DNA from: Flagellimonas beolgyonensis
Lineage (GTDB): Bacteria; Bacteroidota; Bacteroidia; Flavobacteriales; Flavobacteriaceae
Direction: 5' to 3'
NCBI RefSeq assembly: GCF_003992615.1
Contig: NZ_RZMY01000006.1
Span: 1 to 64,000 of the forward strand
DNA length: 64,000 bases
Shown here one piece after another: positions 25,413 to 34,644 of the stretch (positions are counted from its first letter, which is position 1; every line of letters begins with the position of its first letter). The notes under the pieces are model-generated. The model was not told where the DNA came from. It worked only from the letters and a program-made list of their open reading frames with translations, and did no database searches. The translations under genes were made by a program, and so were the position numbers.

Positions 25413-26438
25413 TCACCCTATACTTTTCAAAACTTTTAGGAAATGGTGATGCATTTCATCCGTATAATCCAGATGGGTGACAATACGTAATTTACCTTGT
25501 CCCATACCAATAATGAATACTTGGTTCTTAGTCAATTGATCCAAAAATTGCTCGGATGACATTTTCGTCTCATCAATTTCAAAAATGATGATGTTCGTCT
25601 CAATGGGTTCCACTTTTTTAATGTAGTCCAAGGCGTTGAGCACCTCCCCTATTTCCGCGGCTTTTTTGTGGTCATCGGCCAATCGATCAATATTATGGTC
25701 CATGGCATAGATACCGGCGGCGGCCAAATAACCTGATTGCCGCATACCACCACCAAACACCTTTCGGATGCGCAGCGCCTTATCGATATGTTCCTGGCTT
25801 CCAATTAAGACGGAACCTACAGGGCAACCCATGCCCTTGCTCAGGCAAACGCTTATGGTATTGAACAATTTGCCGTAGGCTTTGGGGTCTTCACCTTTTT
25901 TCACCAAGGCATTCCACAAACGTGCGCCATCCAAATGGTATTTCAGATGGTGCTCATCACAAACCTTTCGAATTTTTTCCAGTTCCGCAAAATCCCAGCA
26001 TGCCCCACCCCCTTTATTCGTGGTGTTTTCGATACAGACCAAGGTAGTCAATGGACTGTGGTAAAAATCAGGTGGGTTAATAGAAGCTTCCACCTGCTCT
26101 GCAGTCATCATGCCACGATCACCATCGACCAATTTACAGGAGACCCCGCTGTTGAAACTTACCCCACCACCTTCATAATTGTAGATGTGGGCATACTTGT
26201 CACAAATCAATTGGTCGCCGGGTTGGGTGTGTATTTTAATGGCAGTTTGGTTGGTCATGGTACCACTGGGAAAAAATAGGGCTGCTTCCATTCCAAAATA
26301 ATCGGCCACTTTGGCCTCCAGGGCGTTAACCGTTGGGTCGTTTTTAAAAACATCGTCGCCCACTTCGGCGGACATCATGGCCTCCAACATCCCTTTTGAA
26401 GGCCTGGTGACCGTGTCACTGATCAAATTTATCTCCAT
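25413..26438 (-). CDS. Threonine aldolase family PLP enzyme
   Basis: A 341-residue fold-type I PLP enzyme beginning NLISDTVTRPSKGMLEAMM, the signature start of low-specificity L-threonine aldolases. The Schiff-base Lys is in VCLSKGMGCPVGS (about residue 200), and HLDGARLWNA supplies the Asp holding the pyridine nitrogen. It cleaves L-threonine or allo-threonine to glycine and acetaldehyde in the cytoplasm. It starts 15 bases after the stop of the metalloprotease gene in the same direction and may be co-transcribed with it. Confidence 0.92.
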   Translation of the reverse strand: MEINLISDTVTRPSKGMLEAMMSAEVGDDVFKNDPTVNALEAKVADYFGMEAALFFPSGTMTNQTAIKIHTQPGDQLICDKYAHIYNYEGGGVSFNSGVSCKLVDGDRGMMTAEQVEASINPPDFYHSPLTTLVCIENTTNKGGGACWDFAELEKIRKVCDEHHLKYHLDGARLWNALVKKGEDPKAYGKLFNTISVCLSKGMGCPVGSVLIGSQEHIDKALRIRKVFGGGMRQSGYLAAAGIYAMDHNIDRLADDHKKAAEIGEVLNALDYIKKVEPIETNIIIFEIDETKMSSEQFLDQLTKNQVFIIGMGQGKLRIVTHLDYTDEMHHHFLKVLKSIG

Positions 26439-26453
26439 ATAATTTTTTAAGCT

Positions 26454-28856
26454 CTAATCCATGCAATCCATACCGATAGGGGATCCATCTGGAATTTTTG
26501 GAACCGGAATCACCTTGAATTCCCCAGGCTCCTTCATAAAATTATCGATACGTTGCACCATTTCGGCTGCAATGGCATTCTTTCCATTCCCCAACAATTG
26601 TGTTTTCAGATTTTTGAGGGATTCGGTCGCCAATGCATTCACCTGAGGGTGCACATCTTCGTGGGCCGCAAGGTTCATTAGGTGGAACAGCACTCTAAAA
26701 TTAATGGTGTTCTGCACTTCAGCTTCATAGGAATCCCGCTGGGTAAGTTCAATGGTCGCCTTTATGGTCTCGTCGAGAACTTCCTTGAGCCCCAATTGGC
26801 CCTTGTCCAAACTTTTCTGTTGGATCAATCGGGAAGCACGCTCTGGGTGCAACAACAAGCCCAAGGTCATGTCGGCAGCCGTCTCCGCAGCAGATAAGGC
26901 ATCAAAACTAACCCCGGTTTTGCCCGCAAAAGACTCGCGAGATCTTGAAAATCCGATGGCCCGTGGTGGGAAGAGGTCCAATTTATCTTTCGGTACGGCA
27001 ATTACCTTGGCGTCCAAGGTCTTCAAAATGGATTCCAGGGCTTCTTCCTGTACCGATTCATTTATGGCCGACACAGCTACCTGCCCGTCCCCTTTCACGG
27101 CATAATTATAATCCAGTCCACCGATAATTTTGGAAACTGCCTCGGTTTGGTACCTATGGAAGAAATACAGGGGCACAAATACATCCTCCAAAGTGGAATA
27201 AGCTTCATTGGTCCTGATGTTATCGATGGAAAAATTGGCTATCGCCTGTTTGCGAATGGCCAACATATCTTCCAGTTCTTTACTTGCACTTTTGCCATTG
27301 TCCCAAAGGTGAGCCAATAAATGGGCCCCGCCAGTGGGTCTTGCATCTTGATCAGAGATGTAGCGCAGCCCCTCTTTTTGGGCTTTTTCCAAAATCGCGT
27401 TCAAGGCACTGCGCTCATTGGTGCCGGTTGGAAAATCTGAATAGGAATACGCAACGGTTACCTTGTCCCACGGTCCTATTCCTGTATCGTATGCATTGGC
27501 GAAACTGATTTCATTCCCATCCAATTCAAATTGTGGATGCGGATAATCCATAACCGAAGCCCGATTATTGGTGCTGGCAGCAAAGTTGTGTGCAAAACCA
27601 AGGGTATGGCCAATTTCATGAGCGGAAAGCTGCCTGATCCGTGCCAAGGCCAAATTCAACATAGGTTCGTAGTTATCGTCACGCTCCGCAAATGGTTTGT
27701 TCATCAAGGCCTGGGCAATCATAAAATCCTGACGAATTCTCAGACTTCCCAAACTTACATGTCCTTTGATGATCTCTCCGGTTCTTGGGTCGATCACACT
27801 GCTTCCATAGCTCCAGCCCCTAGTGGAACGGTGTACCCATTGTACCACATTGTAGCGAACATCCAATGGATCGGCATCGTCGGGCAACATACGCATTTGG
27901 AAGGCATCTTTGTAACCAGCGGCCTCAAAAGCCTGGTTCCACCATTTTCCGCCTTCCAAGAGAGCAGAACGAATGGGTTCCGGTGTACCGTTGTCCAAAT
28001 AATAGATGATCGGTTCCACGGCTTCGCTCACCGCCGCACTGGGGTTTTTCTTTTTCAATCGATGGCGACGCACAAATTGCTTAAGAATGGGCTCCTGTAC
28101 CGGAGTGGAATAATCGTAATATGAAAAGGGATATGAACCACTGCGGGGGTCAAATTCCCTTTTTTGGTATTTATCATCGGGCAACTCGATCAAGGAGTGG
28201 TGCTGTGCCACGGTCACCAAACTTGGGTCGGGCGTTACCGAACGAATCCAAGCCCCTTCCGGATTGCCCTTGAAAGTCAAAGTCACATCAAATTCCACAT
28301 TTTTGGGAAACGCTTTGGTGCGTTCAAATGCGAGAGCACTTCTATCCTTGTCCAAACCGTAAGTTCCTTGCTTGGTTCGTTTCAAACGGTTGGCCACCCC
28401 ATGGGCGTCACGCATCAAGAAATCCGTAAAATCAATAAGGTAACTGCCTTTGGATTCCTCTTCGATCTTAAAACCATGCAACACGGATTTGGCAAAGGCC
28501 TGCTCGACGGATTTTCGCTCCAATTCGTTGTCGGTCAAGGCCCGAAACGTAAGATTGGGCTGCACCAACAACAGCTTATTGCCCGCTTTTCTGAAGAAAA
28601 CTACCTGCTCATTGCCCAACTGACCACGATCCAAACCTATATCGTTGCTGCCAATGCCGCTGCTCAGAGCATAGACATAGAGGAAATCCTTTTCCAAATC
28701 GTCCACTTGAAGAAAGATCTTATCGGTTTTATCGTCATAGTAAAAATTGAAATAGCCATTGAACTTTTGAAAGTTCTTGGTCTTTTCAAAGGTTTGTCCG
28801 CTCATCGAGGAGCATACTAAAAACATCAGGGCAATAAACGAAAATGTGTTCTTCAT
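26454..28856 (-). CDS. Secreted zinc-dependent metalloprotease (DUF5117/DUF5118-type)
   Basis: About 800 residues from ATG 28856 (MKNTFSFIALMFLVCSSMSG, a signal peptide). The frame stays open to 28943, but a -7 motif at 28911-28918 lies inside that extension, which argues for the later start. The metzincin-like zinc site HEIGHTLGFAHNF is at about residue 410 (HExxHxxGxxH). Large N- and C-terminal regions match the Bacteroidota family carrying DUF5117, DUF5118 and DUF4953. It is exported, probably periplasmic or surface-located, and degrades proteins or peptides; the substrate is unknown. Confidence 0.9.
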   Translation of the reverse strand: MKNTFSFIALMFLVCSSMSGQTFEKTKNFQKFNGYFNFYYDDKTDKIFLQVDDLEKDFLYVYALSSGIGSNDIGLDRGQLGNEQVVFFRKAGNKLLLVQPNLTFRALTDNELERKSVEQAFAKSVLHGFKIEEESKGSYLIDFTDFLMRDAHGVANRLKRTKQGTYGLDKDRSALAFERTKAFPKNVEFDVTLTFKGNPEGAWIRSVTPDPSLVTVAQHHSLIELPDDKYQKREFDPRSGSYPFSYYDYSTPVQEPILKQFVRRHRLKKKNPSAAVSEAVEPIIYYLDNGTPEPIRSALLEGGKWWNQAFEAAGYKDAFQMRMLPDDADPLDVRYNVVQWVHRSTRGWSYGSSVIDPRTGEIIKGHVSLGSLRIRQDFMIAQALMNKPFAERDDNYEPMLNLALARIRQLSAHEIGHTLGFAHNFAASTNNRASVMDYPHPQFELDGNEISFANAYDTGIGPWDKVTVAYSYSDFPTGTNERSALNAILEKAQKEGLRYISDQDARPTGGAHLLAHLWDNGKSASKELEDMLAIRKQAIANFSIDNIRTNEAYSTLEDVFVPLYFFHRYQTEAVSKIIGGLDYNYAVKGDGQVAVSAINESVQEEALESILKTLDAKVIAVPKDKLDLFPPRAIGFSRSRESFAGKTGVSFDALSAAETAADMTLGLLLHPERASRLIQQKSLDKGQLGLKEVLDETIKATIELTQRDSYEAEVQNTINFRVLFHLMNLAAHEDVHPQVNALATESLKNLKTQLLGNGKNAIAAEMVQRIDNFMKEPGEFKVIPVPKIPDGSPIGMDCMD

Positions 28857-28910
28857 GATCAGGTTGATTATAAGCCTTAAAAATATGGAAATCATTTTAA
28901 AATACCTGTT

Positions 28911-28918
28911 CAAAGTTA
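28911..28918 (-). promoter_or_regulatory. -7 element of the metalloprotease gene
   Basis: TAACTTTG on the minus strand, 55 bases before ATG 28856. Its position decides against the upstream start at 28943. Confidence 0.45.
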
Positions 28919-29049
28919 CCATCCCCTGAAAATATAAATTCATAAAAATTAGCAGAGATTTTTAACTGTTTCATTTTTTCATCCTCCAATTTTTATGGGC
29001 TACCTATTTCATAAGCCACTGAAAATCCATATTTTACTAAAAAAACAAT

Positions 29050-30516
29050 ATGGGAACCGCAATCGATAAAACCATCTTTTCCAGCTATGTGCGCAAGGAA
29101 GGGCTTTTTGATGAAGTATTTCAAAGCGATGGAGAGGTTAAATCCGTATACCAGAAGCTATTGGACCTTTATGGCTCACGCACCATCGAGGACTATGTTA
29201 GCTTGAACAACAAGGCAAAATCCTCTTTTTTCAATCAAGGAATCACTTTTCAGGTATATGGAGACAAACAAAGTCAGGAGAAAATTTTCCCTTTTGACCT
29301 ATTTCCAAGGATCATCGATTCTGCAGAATGGGAAACCATAGAAAAAGGGGCCATCCAGCGAAGTTTGGCGCTCAACCATTTTTTATGGGATGTGTACCAC
29401 GACAAAAAAATAATCAAAGACAACATTGTTCCCATTGAACTCTTGAGCTCTTCACCCAATTATTTGCACCAAATGATGGATGTGGACCCACCCAGTAAAG
29501 TGTACAACCATATTTCCGGTACGGATATCATCAAACATTCCGATGGCGATTATTATGTTTTGGAAGACAATATCCGTTGTCCATCGGGTGTAAGCTATGT
29601 TATCTGTAACCGAACCGCCCTCAAAAGGGCTTTGTTTGGGGTATTTAACCACTACCAGACGTATACCGTTACCGATTACGCGGAAAATTTGCTCAATTTA
29701 CTGGAAAGTGTGAAACCACCCGGTGTGGATGCCCCTGTTTGTGTGGTGATCACCCCCGGTATGTTCAATTCGGCCTATTACGAGCATTCCTATTTGGCCA
29801 AAGCCATGGGCGTGGAATTGGTGGAAGGTCGGGATCTTTTTGTGGAAAATGATTTTGTGTACATGAAAACCACCCAAGGCCCAGTTCGGGTGGATGTGGT
29901 GTACCGTAGAATCGACGATCTGTTTATTGACCCGATGGAGTTTCATCCCGATTCCACTCTCGGTGTCCCAGGCTTGTTCGCAGCCTATAAAAAAGGAAAC
30001 GTGACCCTGGCGAATGCCCCAGGAACCGGCGTTGCTGACGACAAGGCCATTTATACCTATGTTCCCGATATCATTAAGTATTATTTGGGTGAAGAACCGA
30101 TCCTCAAAAATGTACACACCTATCACTGTAGCCGTCCCGATGAACTTAAGTATGTATTGGAAAACATCAAGGATTTGGTAATCAAACCTGTTGATGAAGC
30201 CGGTGGTTATGGCATTTCCATCGGTAACAAACTGACCAAGGAAGAAATTGAAAAGGTAAAGGCCGTGGTGAAGGCCAATCCGAGAAAATATGTGGCCCAG
30301 CCCATTATGTCCCTTTCCGTGCACCCCACCTACATCGACCAAAAGGAATCCTTTGAGCAACGCCATGTAGACCTCAGAACCTTTACTGTTTTGGGCCATG
30401 ACCAACAATTTGTACTCAAAGGTGGACTCACCCGTGTGGCATTGAAAGAAGGAAACCTGATCGTTAATTCATCACAAGGTGGTGGATCCAAGGACACTTG
30501 GGTATTAAAACAATAA
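29050..30516 (+). CDS. Circularly permuted type 2 ATP-grasp protein
   Basis: A 488-residue protein of the CP_ATPgrasp family (older DUF404/DUF407). Characteristic segments are LEDNIRCPSGVSYVICNR (about residue 176), PGMFNSAYYEHSYLA, YRRIDDLFIDP and KPVDEAGGYGISIG (about 378), with the nucleotide-binding lysine and glycine-rich loop in permuted order. ATP-grasp ligases join a carboxylate to an amine or thiol through an acyl-phosphate. First gene of a three-gene set with an alpha-E protein 7 bases later and a transglutaminase 39 bases after that. This set is widespread and thought to make or modify a peptide, but its product is not known. Confidence 0.9.
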   Translation: MGTAIDKTIFSSYVRKEGLFDEVFQSDGEVKSVYQKLLDLYGSRTIEDYVSLNNKAKSSFFNQGITFQVYGDKQSQEKIFPFDLFPRIIDSAEWETIEKGAIQRSLALNHFLWDVYHDKKIIKDNIVPIELLSSSPNYLHQMMDVDPPSKVYNHISGTDIIKHSDGDYYVLEDNIRCPSGVSYVICNRTALKRALFGVFNHYQTYTVTDYAENLLNLLESVKPPGVDAPVCVVITPGMFNSAYYEHSYLAKAMGVELVEGRDLFVENDFVYMKTTQGPVRVDVVYRRIDDLFIDPMEFHPDSTLGVPGLFAAYKKGNVTLANAPGTGVADDKAIYTYVPDIIKYYLGEEPILKNVHTYHCSRPDELKYVLENIKDLVIKPVDEAGGYGISIGNKLTKEEIEKVKAVVKANPRKYVAQPIMSLSVHPTYIDQKESFEQRHVDLRTFTVLGHDQQFVLKGGLTRVALKEGNLIVNSSQGGGSKDTWVLKQ

Positions 30517-30523
30517 GAACCAT

Positions 30524-31471
30524 ATGCTTGCAAGAGTAGCCAACAACCTATTCTGGATGGGTAGGTACATTGAAAGGGCGGAACACATCGCCCGATATAT
30601 GAACGTCAATTATTTTTCATCGCTGGATGCGCCCAACCAATTGTCACAATCCAGACAATTTGTATTGCGCTCCATGCTTTTTATGGTGGGTGACCCCGTT
30701 CCTGATGATTCTATTAAACTGGAGGAGGAATCTGTGCTTTACGACATTGGTTTGAATCCAGAAAAGTTCTATTCCATTTTGAGCAGTATCAAAGCAGCAC
30801 GTGAAAATGCCAATAGTTCCAGGGACCTGATTTCCACCGAACTGTACGAAAGTCTGAACAAATTCTATCATTTTGTGGTCAACTATCCCACCGATACCTT
30901 TGTAAAGACCAATCTCTATGATTTTACGGTAAATGTTACCGAGATGATTGCTGTTCTACGAGGAAAAATAAGGGGAACCCTCTTGCACGACGAGGTGTAT
31001 GCCATCATTATGATGGGCGTGAACATCGAACGTGCCATACAGATCACACGAATCATTAATACCAAATACAACGATGCCCTTTTGGCCAAAGGAAGCTATG
31101 GTGATACCTTTGCCCATAGTTTTGAATGGACCACCTTGCTAAAATGTGCTGAATCCTACGATATGATGCGTCGATTGTACAAAAAGTCGCCGACGAGCAC
31201 CAGCACTTTGGAATTTTTGTTGTTGAACGGGAGATGCCCCCGTTCCTTCATGAATTGTATCAACCAAGTGTACAAACACATTTTGGAGATTGACAAAAAA
31301 GTGGAGTATTCCAAACATTCAACCGCCTTTATGGTAGGTAAAATAAGGTCTGAATTTGAGTTTAAACAAATTGAGGAAATACAGGAAGACATTCAAGGCA
31401 ACCTGAACATGATCCTTAATAAGATGTTTAAAATTAGTGAGAACATGGAAAAAGAATTCTTCCACTACTAG
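30524..31471 (+). CDS. Alpha-E domain protein (DUF403)
   Basis: A 315-residue, nearly all-helical protein starting MLARVANNLFWMGRYIERAEH, the conserved opening of the alpha-E family, with repeated E/R/H pairs in the helices. The family always travels with the circularly permuted ATP-grasp gene and a transglutaminase, as here (7 bases after the former). Biochemical role is not established; an adaptor or partner subunit of the ligase is plausible. Cytoplasmic, with no signal peptide. Confidence 0.9.
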   Translation: MLARVANNLFWMGRYIERAEHIARYMNVNYFSSLDAPNQLSQSRQFVLRSMLFMVGDPVPDDSIKLEEESVLYDIGLNPEKFYSILSSIKAARENANSSRDLISTELYESLNKFYHFVVNYPTDTFVKTNLYDFTVNVTEMIAVLRGKIRGTLLHDEVYAIIMMGVNIERAIQITRIINTKYNDALLAKGSYGDTFAHSFEWTTLLKCAESYDMMRRLYKKSPTSTSTLEFLLLNGRCPRSFMNCINQVYKHILEIDKKVEYSKHSTAFMVGKIRSEFEFKQIEEIQEDIQGNLNMILNKMFKISENMEKEFFHY

Positions 31472-31510
31472 CCCATTTTAACTATTTTGGCTGGATTGAA
31501 ATGCCGCTAC

Positions 31511-32368
31511 ATGTCCTACGAATATGAAATAGACTACGACACCCAAAATTCCTATGAAAAAGGGCTTAATGAAGCATTCTGGCAATTTTTGGTAATCCCC
31601 GAGGATAACGAGACGCAAGAGGTCTCCTACTGGCATTTTGAAAACGACCTGGGTGAGCGTAACAGTGTATCCATCAATGGACTGGGCTTTAAAACGGTAC
31701 AGGTGCGGTCCAAAAAACAAGTGGACCATATTAATTTCAACGCCCATTTTAAAGTGGTCAAAAAGGAAATCAATCCCTTCGATTTTGAACTGCCATCAGA
31801 CCTTGAGGCAGAACGGGCCCATTTAAACAGTCTCGAATTTAAAGTGGATCACGAACCCTACCTTCGAAAGACCCGTTTTACTACCTTACCGGAACAACAT
31901 CGATCCTATTTCGAATTCGATAGGTCCATTTCCATTTTTGAGAACCTAACGCATTTGAACCACTGGACTTTCGAGCATTTGTACTTTAAGACCGGGGTGA
32001 CCGATGTGAACACACCACTATCGGAAATCATCGAAAAAAGGCATGGCGTATGTCAAGATTTTACACATCTTTTCTGTGCCATTGCCAAATACAATGGAGT
32101 GCCGTGCAGATATGTATCAGGGTACCTGCACCAAGGACATGGCTTTTTTGGCGATTCGCAAATGCATGCTTGGGCCGAAGCCTTTGTGCCCAACGTGGGA
32201 TGGATCGGATTTGACCCCACCAACGACCTGTTGGCCAGCCATAACCACATAAAGGTCTGCCACGGAAAGGATTATACCGATTGCGCCCCGTTAAAAGGCG
32301 TTGTTTATACCCACGGAGCCAACGAGACCAAATATTCGGTATTCGTAAAAGCAGCCCAACAACAATAG
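31511..32368 (+). CDS. Transglutaminase-like cysteine protease family protein
   Basis: About 285 residues from ATG 31511 (MSYEYEIDYDTQNSYEKG); a TTG eight codons earlier is in frame but unlikely. An N-terminal transglutaminase-associated beta domain is followed by the catalytic core: Cys in KRHGVCQDFTH (about residue 181), His in SQMHAWAEAF (about 219) and Asp in WIGFDPTNDL (about 234). Third gene of the ATP-grasp/alpha-E set. Members are thought to cleave or transfer amide bonds of a peptide made by the ligase; the exact substrate is unknown. No signal peptide, so cytoplasmic. Confidence 0.9.
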   Translation: MSYEYEIDYDTQNSYEKGLNEAFWQFLVIPEDNETQEVSYWHFENDLGERNSVSINGLGFKTVQVRSKKQVDHINFNAHFKVVKKEINPFDFELPSDLEAERAHLNSLEFKVDHEPYLRKTRFTTLPEQHRSYFEFDRSISIFENLTHLNHWTFEHLYFKTGVTDVNTPLSEIIEKRHGVCQDFTHLFCAIAKYNGVPCRYVSGYLHQGHGFFGDSQMHAWAEAFVPNVGWIGFDPTNDLLASHNHIKVCHGKDYTDCAPLKGVVYTHGANETKYSVFVKAAQQQ

Positions 32369-32398
32369 ATTGATAGCGTCCATGTGCCGAAAGAACCT

Positions 32399-32406
32399 TA
32401 CTTTTG
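32399..32406 (+). promoter_or_regulatory. -7 element of prfB
   Basis: TACTTTTG, exact TAnnTTTG, 19 bases before the ATG at 32426. Confidence 0.45.
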
Positions 32407-32425
32407 CCCGAAAATTAAACGTTAC

Positions 32426-33521
32426 ATGATAACTACAGATCAGCAAAAAGATCTTATTGAGCGCCTTGGTGCGTTAAGGAGGTATCTTTGACATTGATGC
32501 CAAGCTCATCGAAATAGAGAACGAGGAAGAAAAAACCCTTGCTCCCGGTTTTTGGGACAATCCACAAGAAGCCCAACAACAAATGCAAGTCCTAAAATCC
32601 AAAAAGAAATGGGTCGAAGACTTCAACGAGGCTTCCACCTTGGTTGATGATCTGGAAGTATTGTTCGAGTTCCAGCAGGCCGGTGAAGTTACCGAAGAAG
32701 AAGTGGAAAGCCAATACAACAAAGCCCTTGAACTCATAGAGAACCTCGAGTTCAAAAATATGCTTTCCGATGAAGGGGACGAATTGACGGCCGTACTCCA
32801 AATCACAGCGGGTGCCGGGGGAACCGAAAGTTGTGATTGGGCCTCCATGCTCATGCGCATGTACATTATGTGGGCTGAAAAACATGGCTACAAGGTCAAA
32901 GAACTCAACTATCAGGAAGGTGATGTGGCGGGTATAAAAACCGTAACCCTCGAAATTGAAGGGGAATATGCCTTTGGTTGGCTCAAAGGAGAAAACGGCG
33001 TACATCGATTGGTGCGTATTTCCCCATTTGACAGCAATGCCAAAAGGCACACCTCATTTGCTTCGGTGTATGTGTATCCCCTTGTGGATGATACCATAGA
33101 AATTGAGATCAATCCTTCGGATGTGGAAATTACCACGGCACGATCCAGCGGTGCAGGTGGGCAGAACGTGAACAAGGTAGAGACCAAGGTACAGTTGGTG
33201 CACAAACCTACCGGTATTCAAATCTCCTGTTCCGATTCCCGTTCCCAGCATGATAATCGTGCCACGGCCATGAAAATGTTGAAATCGCAGTTGTACGAAA
33301 TCGAACTTCGAAAAAAACTGGAAGCCCGTGCTGAAATCGAATCCTCCAAAATGAAAATTGAATGGGGTTCGCAAATCCGAAATTATGTGATGCATCCTTA
33401 CAAATTGGTGAAGGATGTGCGAACCGCAGAAGAAACCGGAAATGTGGATGCTGTTATGGATGGTGATCTGGATCCGTTCCTAAAAGCCTATTTGATGATG
33501 ATGGGGCAAAAAGAGGAGTAA
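32426..33521 (+). CDS. prfB: Peptide chain release factor 2, with programmed +1 frameshift
   Basis: Translation starts at ATG 32426 and reaches an in-frame TGA at 32489-32491 after 21 codons. The site reads AGG AGG TAT CTT TGA C: an internal Shine-Dalgarno-like AGGAGG, three bases, the CTT slippery codon and UGA, the classic RF2 autoregulatory site. A +1 slip continues at GAC 32490, giving about 364 residues. The main frame contains the codon-recognition tripeptide SPF in [18 protein letters not shown] and the catalytic GGQ in [16 protein letters not shown]2 ends translation at UGA and UAA. When RF2 is scarce, ribosomes pause at the UGA and shift more often, making more RF2. Confidence 0.97.
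32477..32492 (+). promoter_or_regulatory. prfB: RF2 programmed frameshift site
   Basis: AGGAGG (32477-32482), TAT, CTT (32486-32488), TGA (32489-32491), C. Spacing is identical to the Escherichia coli site. Confidence 0.97.
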
Positions 33522-33573
33522 TTTTATGTGGGTTAAAGTATAGGGTGAGAGGTGAAGGGTAAAGTACCATTTG

Positions 33574-33659
33574 GAGCCAAGAGCCAAGAGCCAGGAGCCA
33601 GGAGTCAAGACTTAGAACTCAGAACTCAGAACTCAGAACTTAGAACTTAGAACTTAGAA
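33574..33659. repeat. Two adjoining heptanucleotide tandem repeats
   Basis: Five copies of GAGCCAR-type heptamers (33574-33608, last copy GAGTCAA) are followed by seven copies of CTYAGAA (33611-33659). The array ends two bases before the ATG of the ArsC-like gene and so occupies its whole leader and promoter-proximal region. Both units are 7 bases long. The remaining part of the 140-base gap holds nothing else that I recognise. Confidence 0.9.
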
Positions 33660-33661
33660 AA

Positions 33662-34009
33662 ATGATCAAAATATACCATAATCCAAGATGTAGAAAATCC
33701 AGGGAAGGTTTGGAAATCTTGGAAAAATCAGGAAAAACCTTTGAAATTGTCAAGTATTTGGAAGATACTCCATCCGAGGAAGCATTAAAAACCTTGATCG
33801 GATATTTGGGTATTGCACCGTTGGACCTGGTACGCAAGAACGAAACTATTTGGAAAGAACAATTTAAGGGCAAAGATCTTTCCGACGATGCGATTATCAA
33901 AGCAATGGCGACGCATCCCAAATTAATTGAGCGTCCCATTGTGGTCAATGGTAAAAAAGCAGTGATTGGCCGACCACCGGAAAAAATCAACGACATCCTA
34001 TTACCTTGA
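33662..34009 (+). CDS. arsC: ArsC/Spx-family thiol reductase (arsenate reductase-like)
   Basis: A 115-residue thioredoxin-fold protein starting IKIYHNPRCRKSREGLEILE. The Cys in N-P-R-C-R-K-S is the catalytic cysteine of glutaredoxin-linked arsenate reductases, and RPIVVNGKKAVIGRPPE near residue 90 is the matching arginine-containing C-terminal motif. It would reduce arsenate to arsenite with glutathione or an equivalent thiol; close relatives (YffB type) have undefined roles, so arsenic specificity is not certain. No other ars genes are nearby. The start codon directly abuts a heptamer repeat. Confidence 0.85.
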   Translation: MIKIYHNPRCRKSREGLEILEKSGKTFEIVKYLEDTPSEEALKTLIGYLGIAPLDLVRKNETIWKEQFKGKDLSDDAIIKAMATHPKLIERPIVVNGKKAVIGRPPEKINDILLP

Positions 34010-34071
34010 CCGTCAGAAGATTTTAACACTGGCCTTACTTCTTTATTCGGTCAAAAACTTATCTTTATCAC

Positions 34072-34542
34072 ATGAAAAAGACACAGTTACTTTTCTTTGG
34101 CATTCTTTGTTTGGTGTTCTTGTCCACCAATGATTTGATGGCACAATATGGTTATGGTTCACCCTATGGCTCGCGTTATGGCAGACAGCAAAGTATTGTT
34201 CCCAATGCTGGACCAACTCCTTCCCAAAAAGAGGAAACCCCTCCCACCGCGGAAGAAATTGTGGATGAACAAATGCCCGCAATCAGTGAGGAGCTGGATC
34301 TCGACCCTTTTGAACAGGCCGTTGTCAGAACTTCCCTTCTTTCATCAGTCCAACAGAAAATCGAACTGCAGATCTTGCAATTGGAGCCCCTCAAAATGAA
34401 GGAAGAGTTCGAAAAAATCGATGCCCGGTTGGATGAGGAATTAAAGGCTGGTCTACCTGAAGAAAAGTACAATGCTTTTGTTGAGCTCCAGAAAAACCGA
34501 TTCAAGGCCAAAAAGAAGAAAAAAAAGAAGAAAAAAGATTAA
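34072..34542 (+). CDS. Hypothetical secreted protein with poly-lysine C-terminus
   Basis: Not recognised. 156 residues with a signal peptide (MKKTQLLFFGILCLVFLS, cut near MAQ at about residue 24), a short Gly/Tyr segment (YGYGSPYGSRYG), a Pro/Glu linker, and then helices at ~65-140 that are acidic and could form a coiled coil (FEKIDARLDEELKAGLPEEK). The last 13 residues include ten consecutive lysines encoded by AAG/AAA. The helical region resembles periplasmic helical repressor- or chaperone-like proteins only in general shape. A near -7 sequence TATCTTTA is just upstream. Confidence 0.65.
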   Translation: MKKTQLLFFGILCLVFLSTNDLMAQYGYGSPYGSRYGRQQSIVPNAGPTPSQKEETPPTAEEIVDEQMPAISEELDLDPFEQAVVRTSLLSSVQQKIELQILQLEPLKMKEEFEKIDARLDEELKAGLPEEKYNAFVELQKNRFKAKKKKKKKKKD

Positions 34543-34644
34543 CAATTCTTTAAGGTCATTCACAGGATCAATTGTGTTGTTGGGAGACAAATATTTCTTC
34601 TCGTCCTGAATTCCCTGCAACTTTGCCGCAACTAAAATCAAACT

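Noticed and set aside
27531..28820. Two long plus-strand open frames (197 and 218 codons) inside the metalloprotease gene
   Set aside because: They lie antisense to a clear zinc-protease sequence with conserved HExxH and show no recognisable domain; typical complement-strand shadows.
29698..30408. A 236-codon minus-strand frame opposite the ATP-grasp gene
   Set aside because: Composition (His/Gly/Ile-rich) is that of an antisense frame; the sense gene is a conserved family.
32583..33521. A separate shorter RF2 gene starting at ATG 32583
   Set aside because: The frameshift site at 32477-32492 explains the upstream part; the shorter frame would lack the N-terminal domain of RF2.
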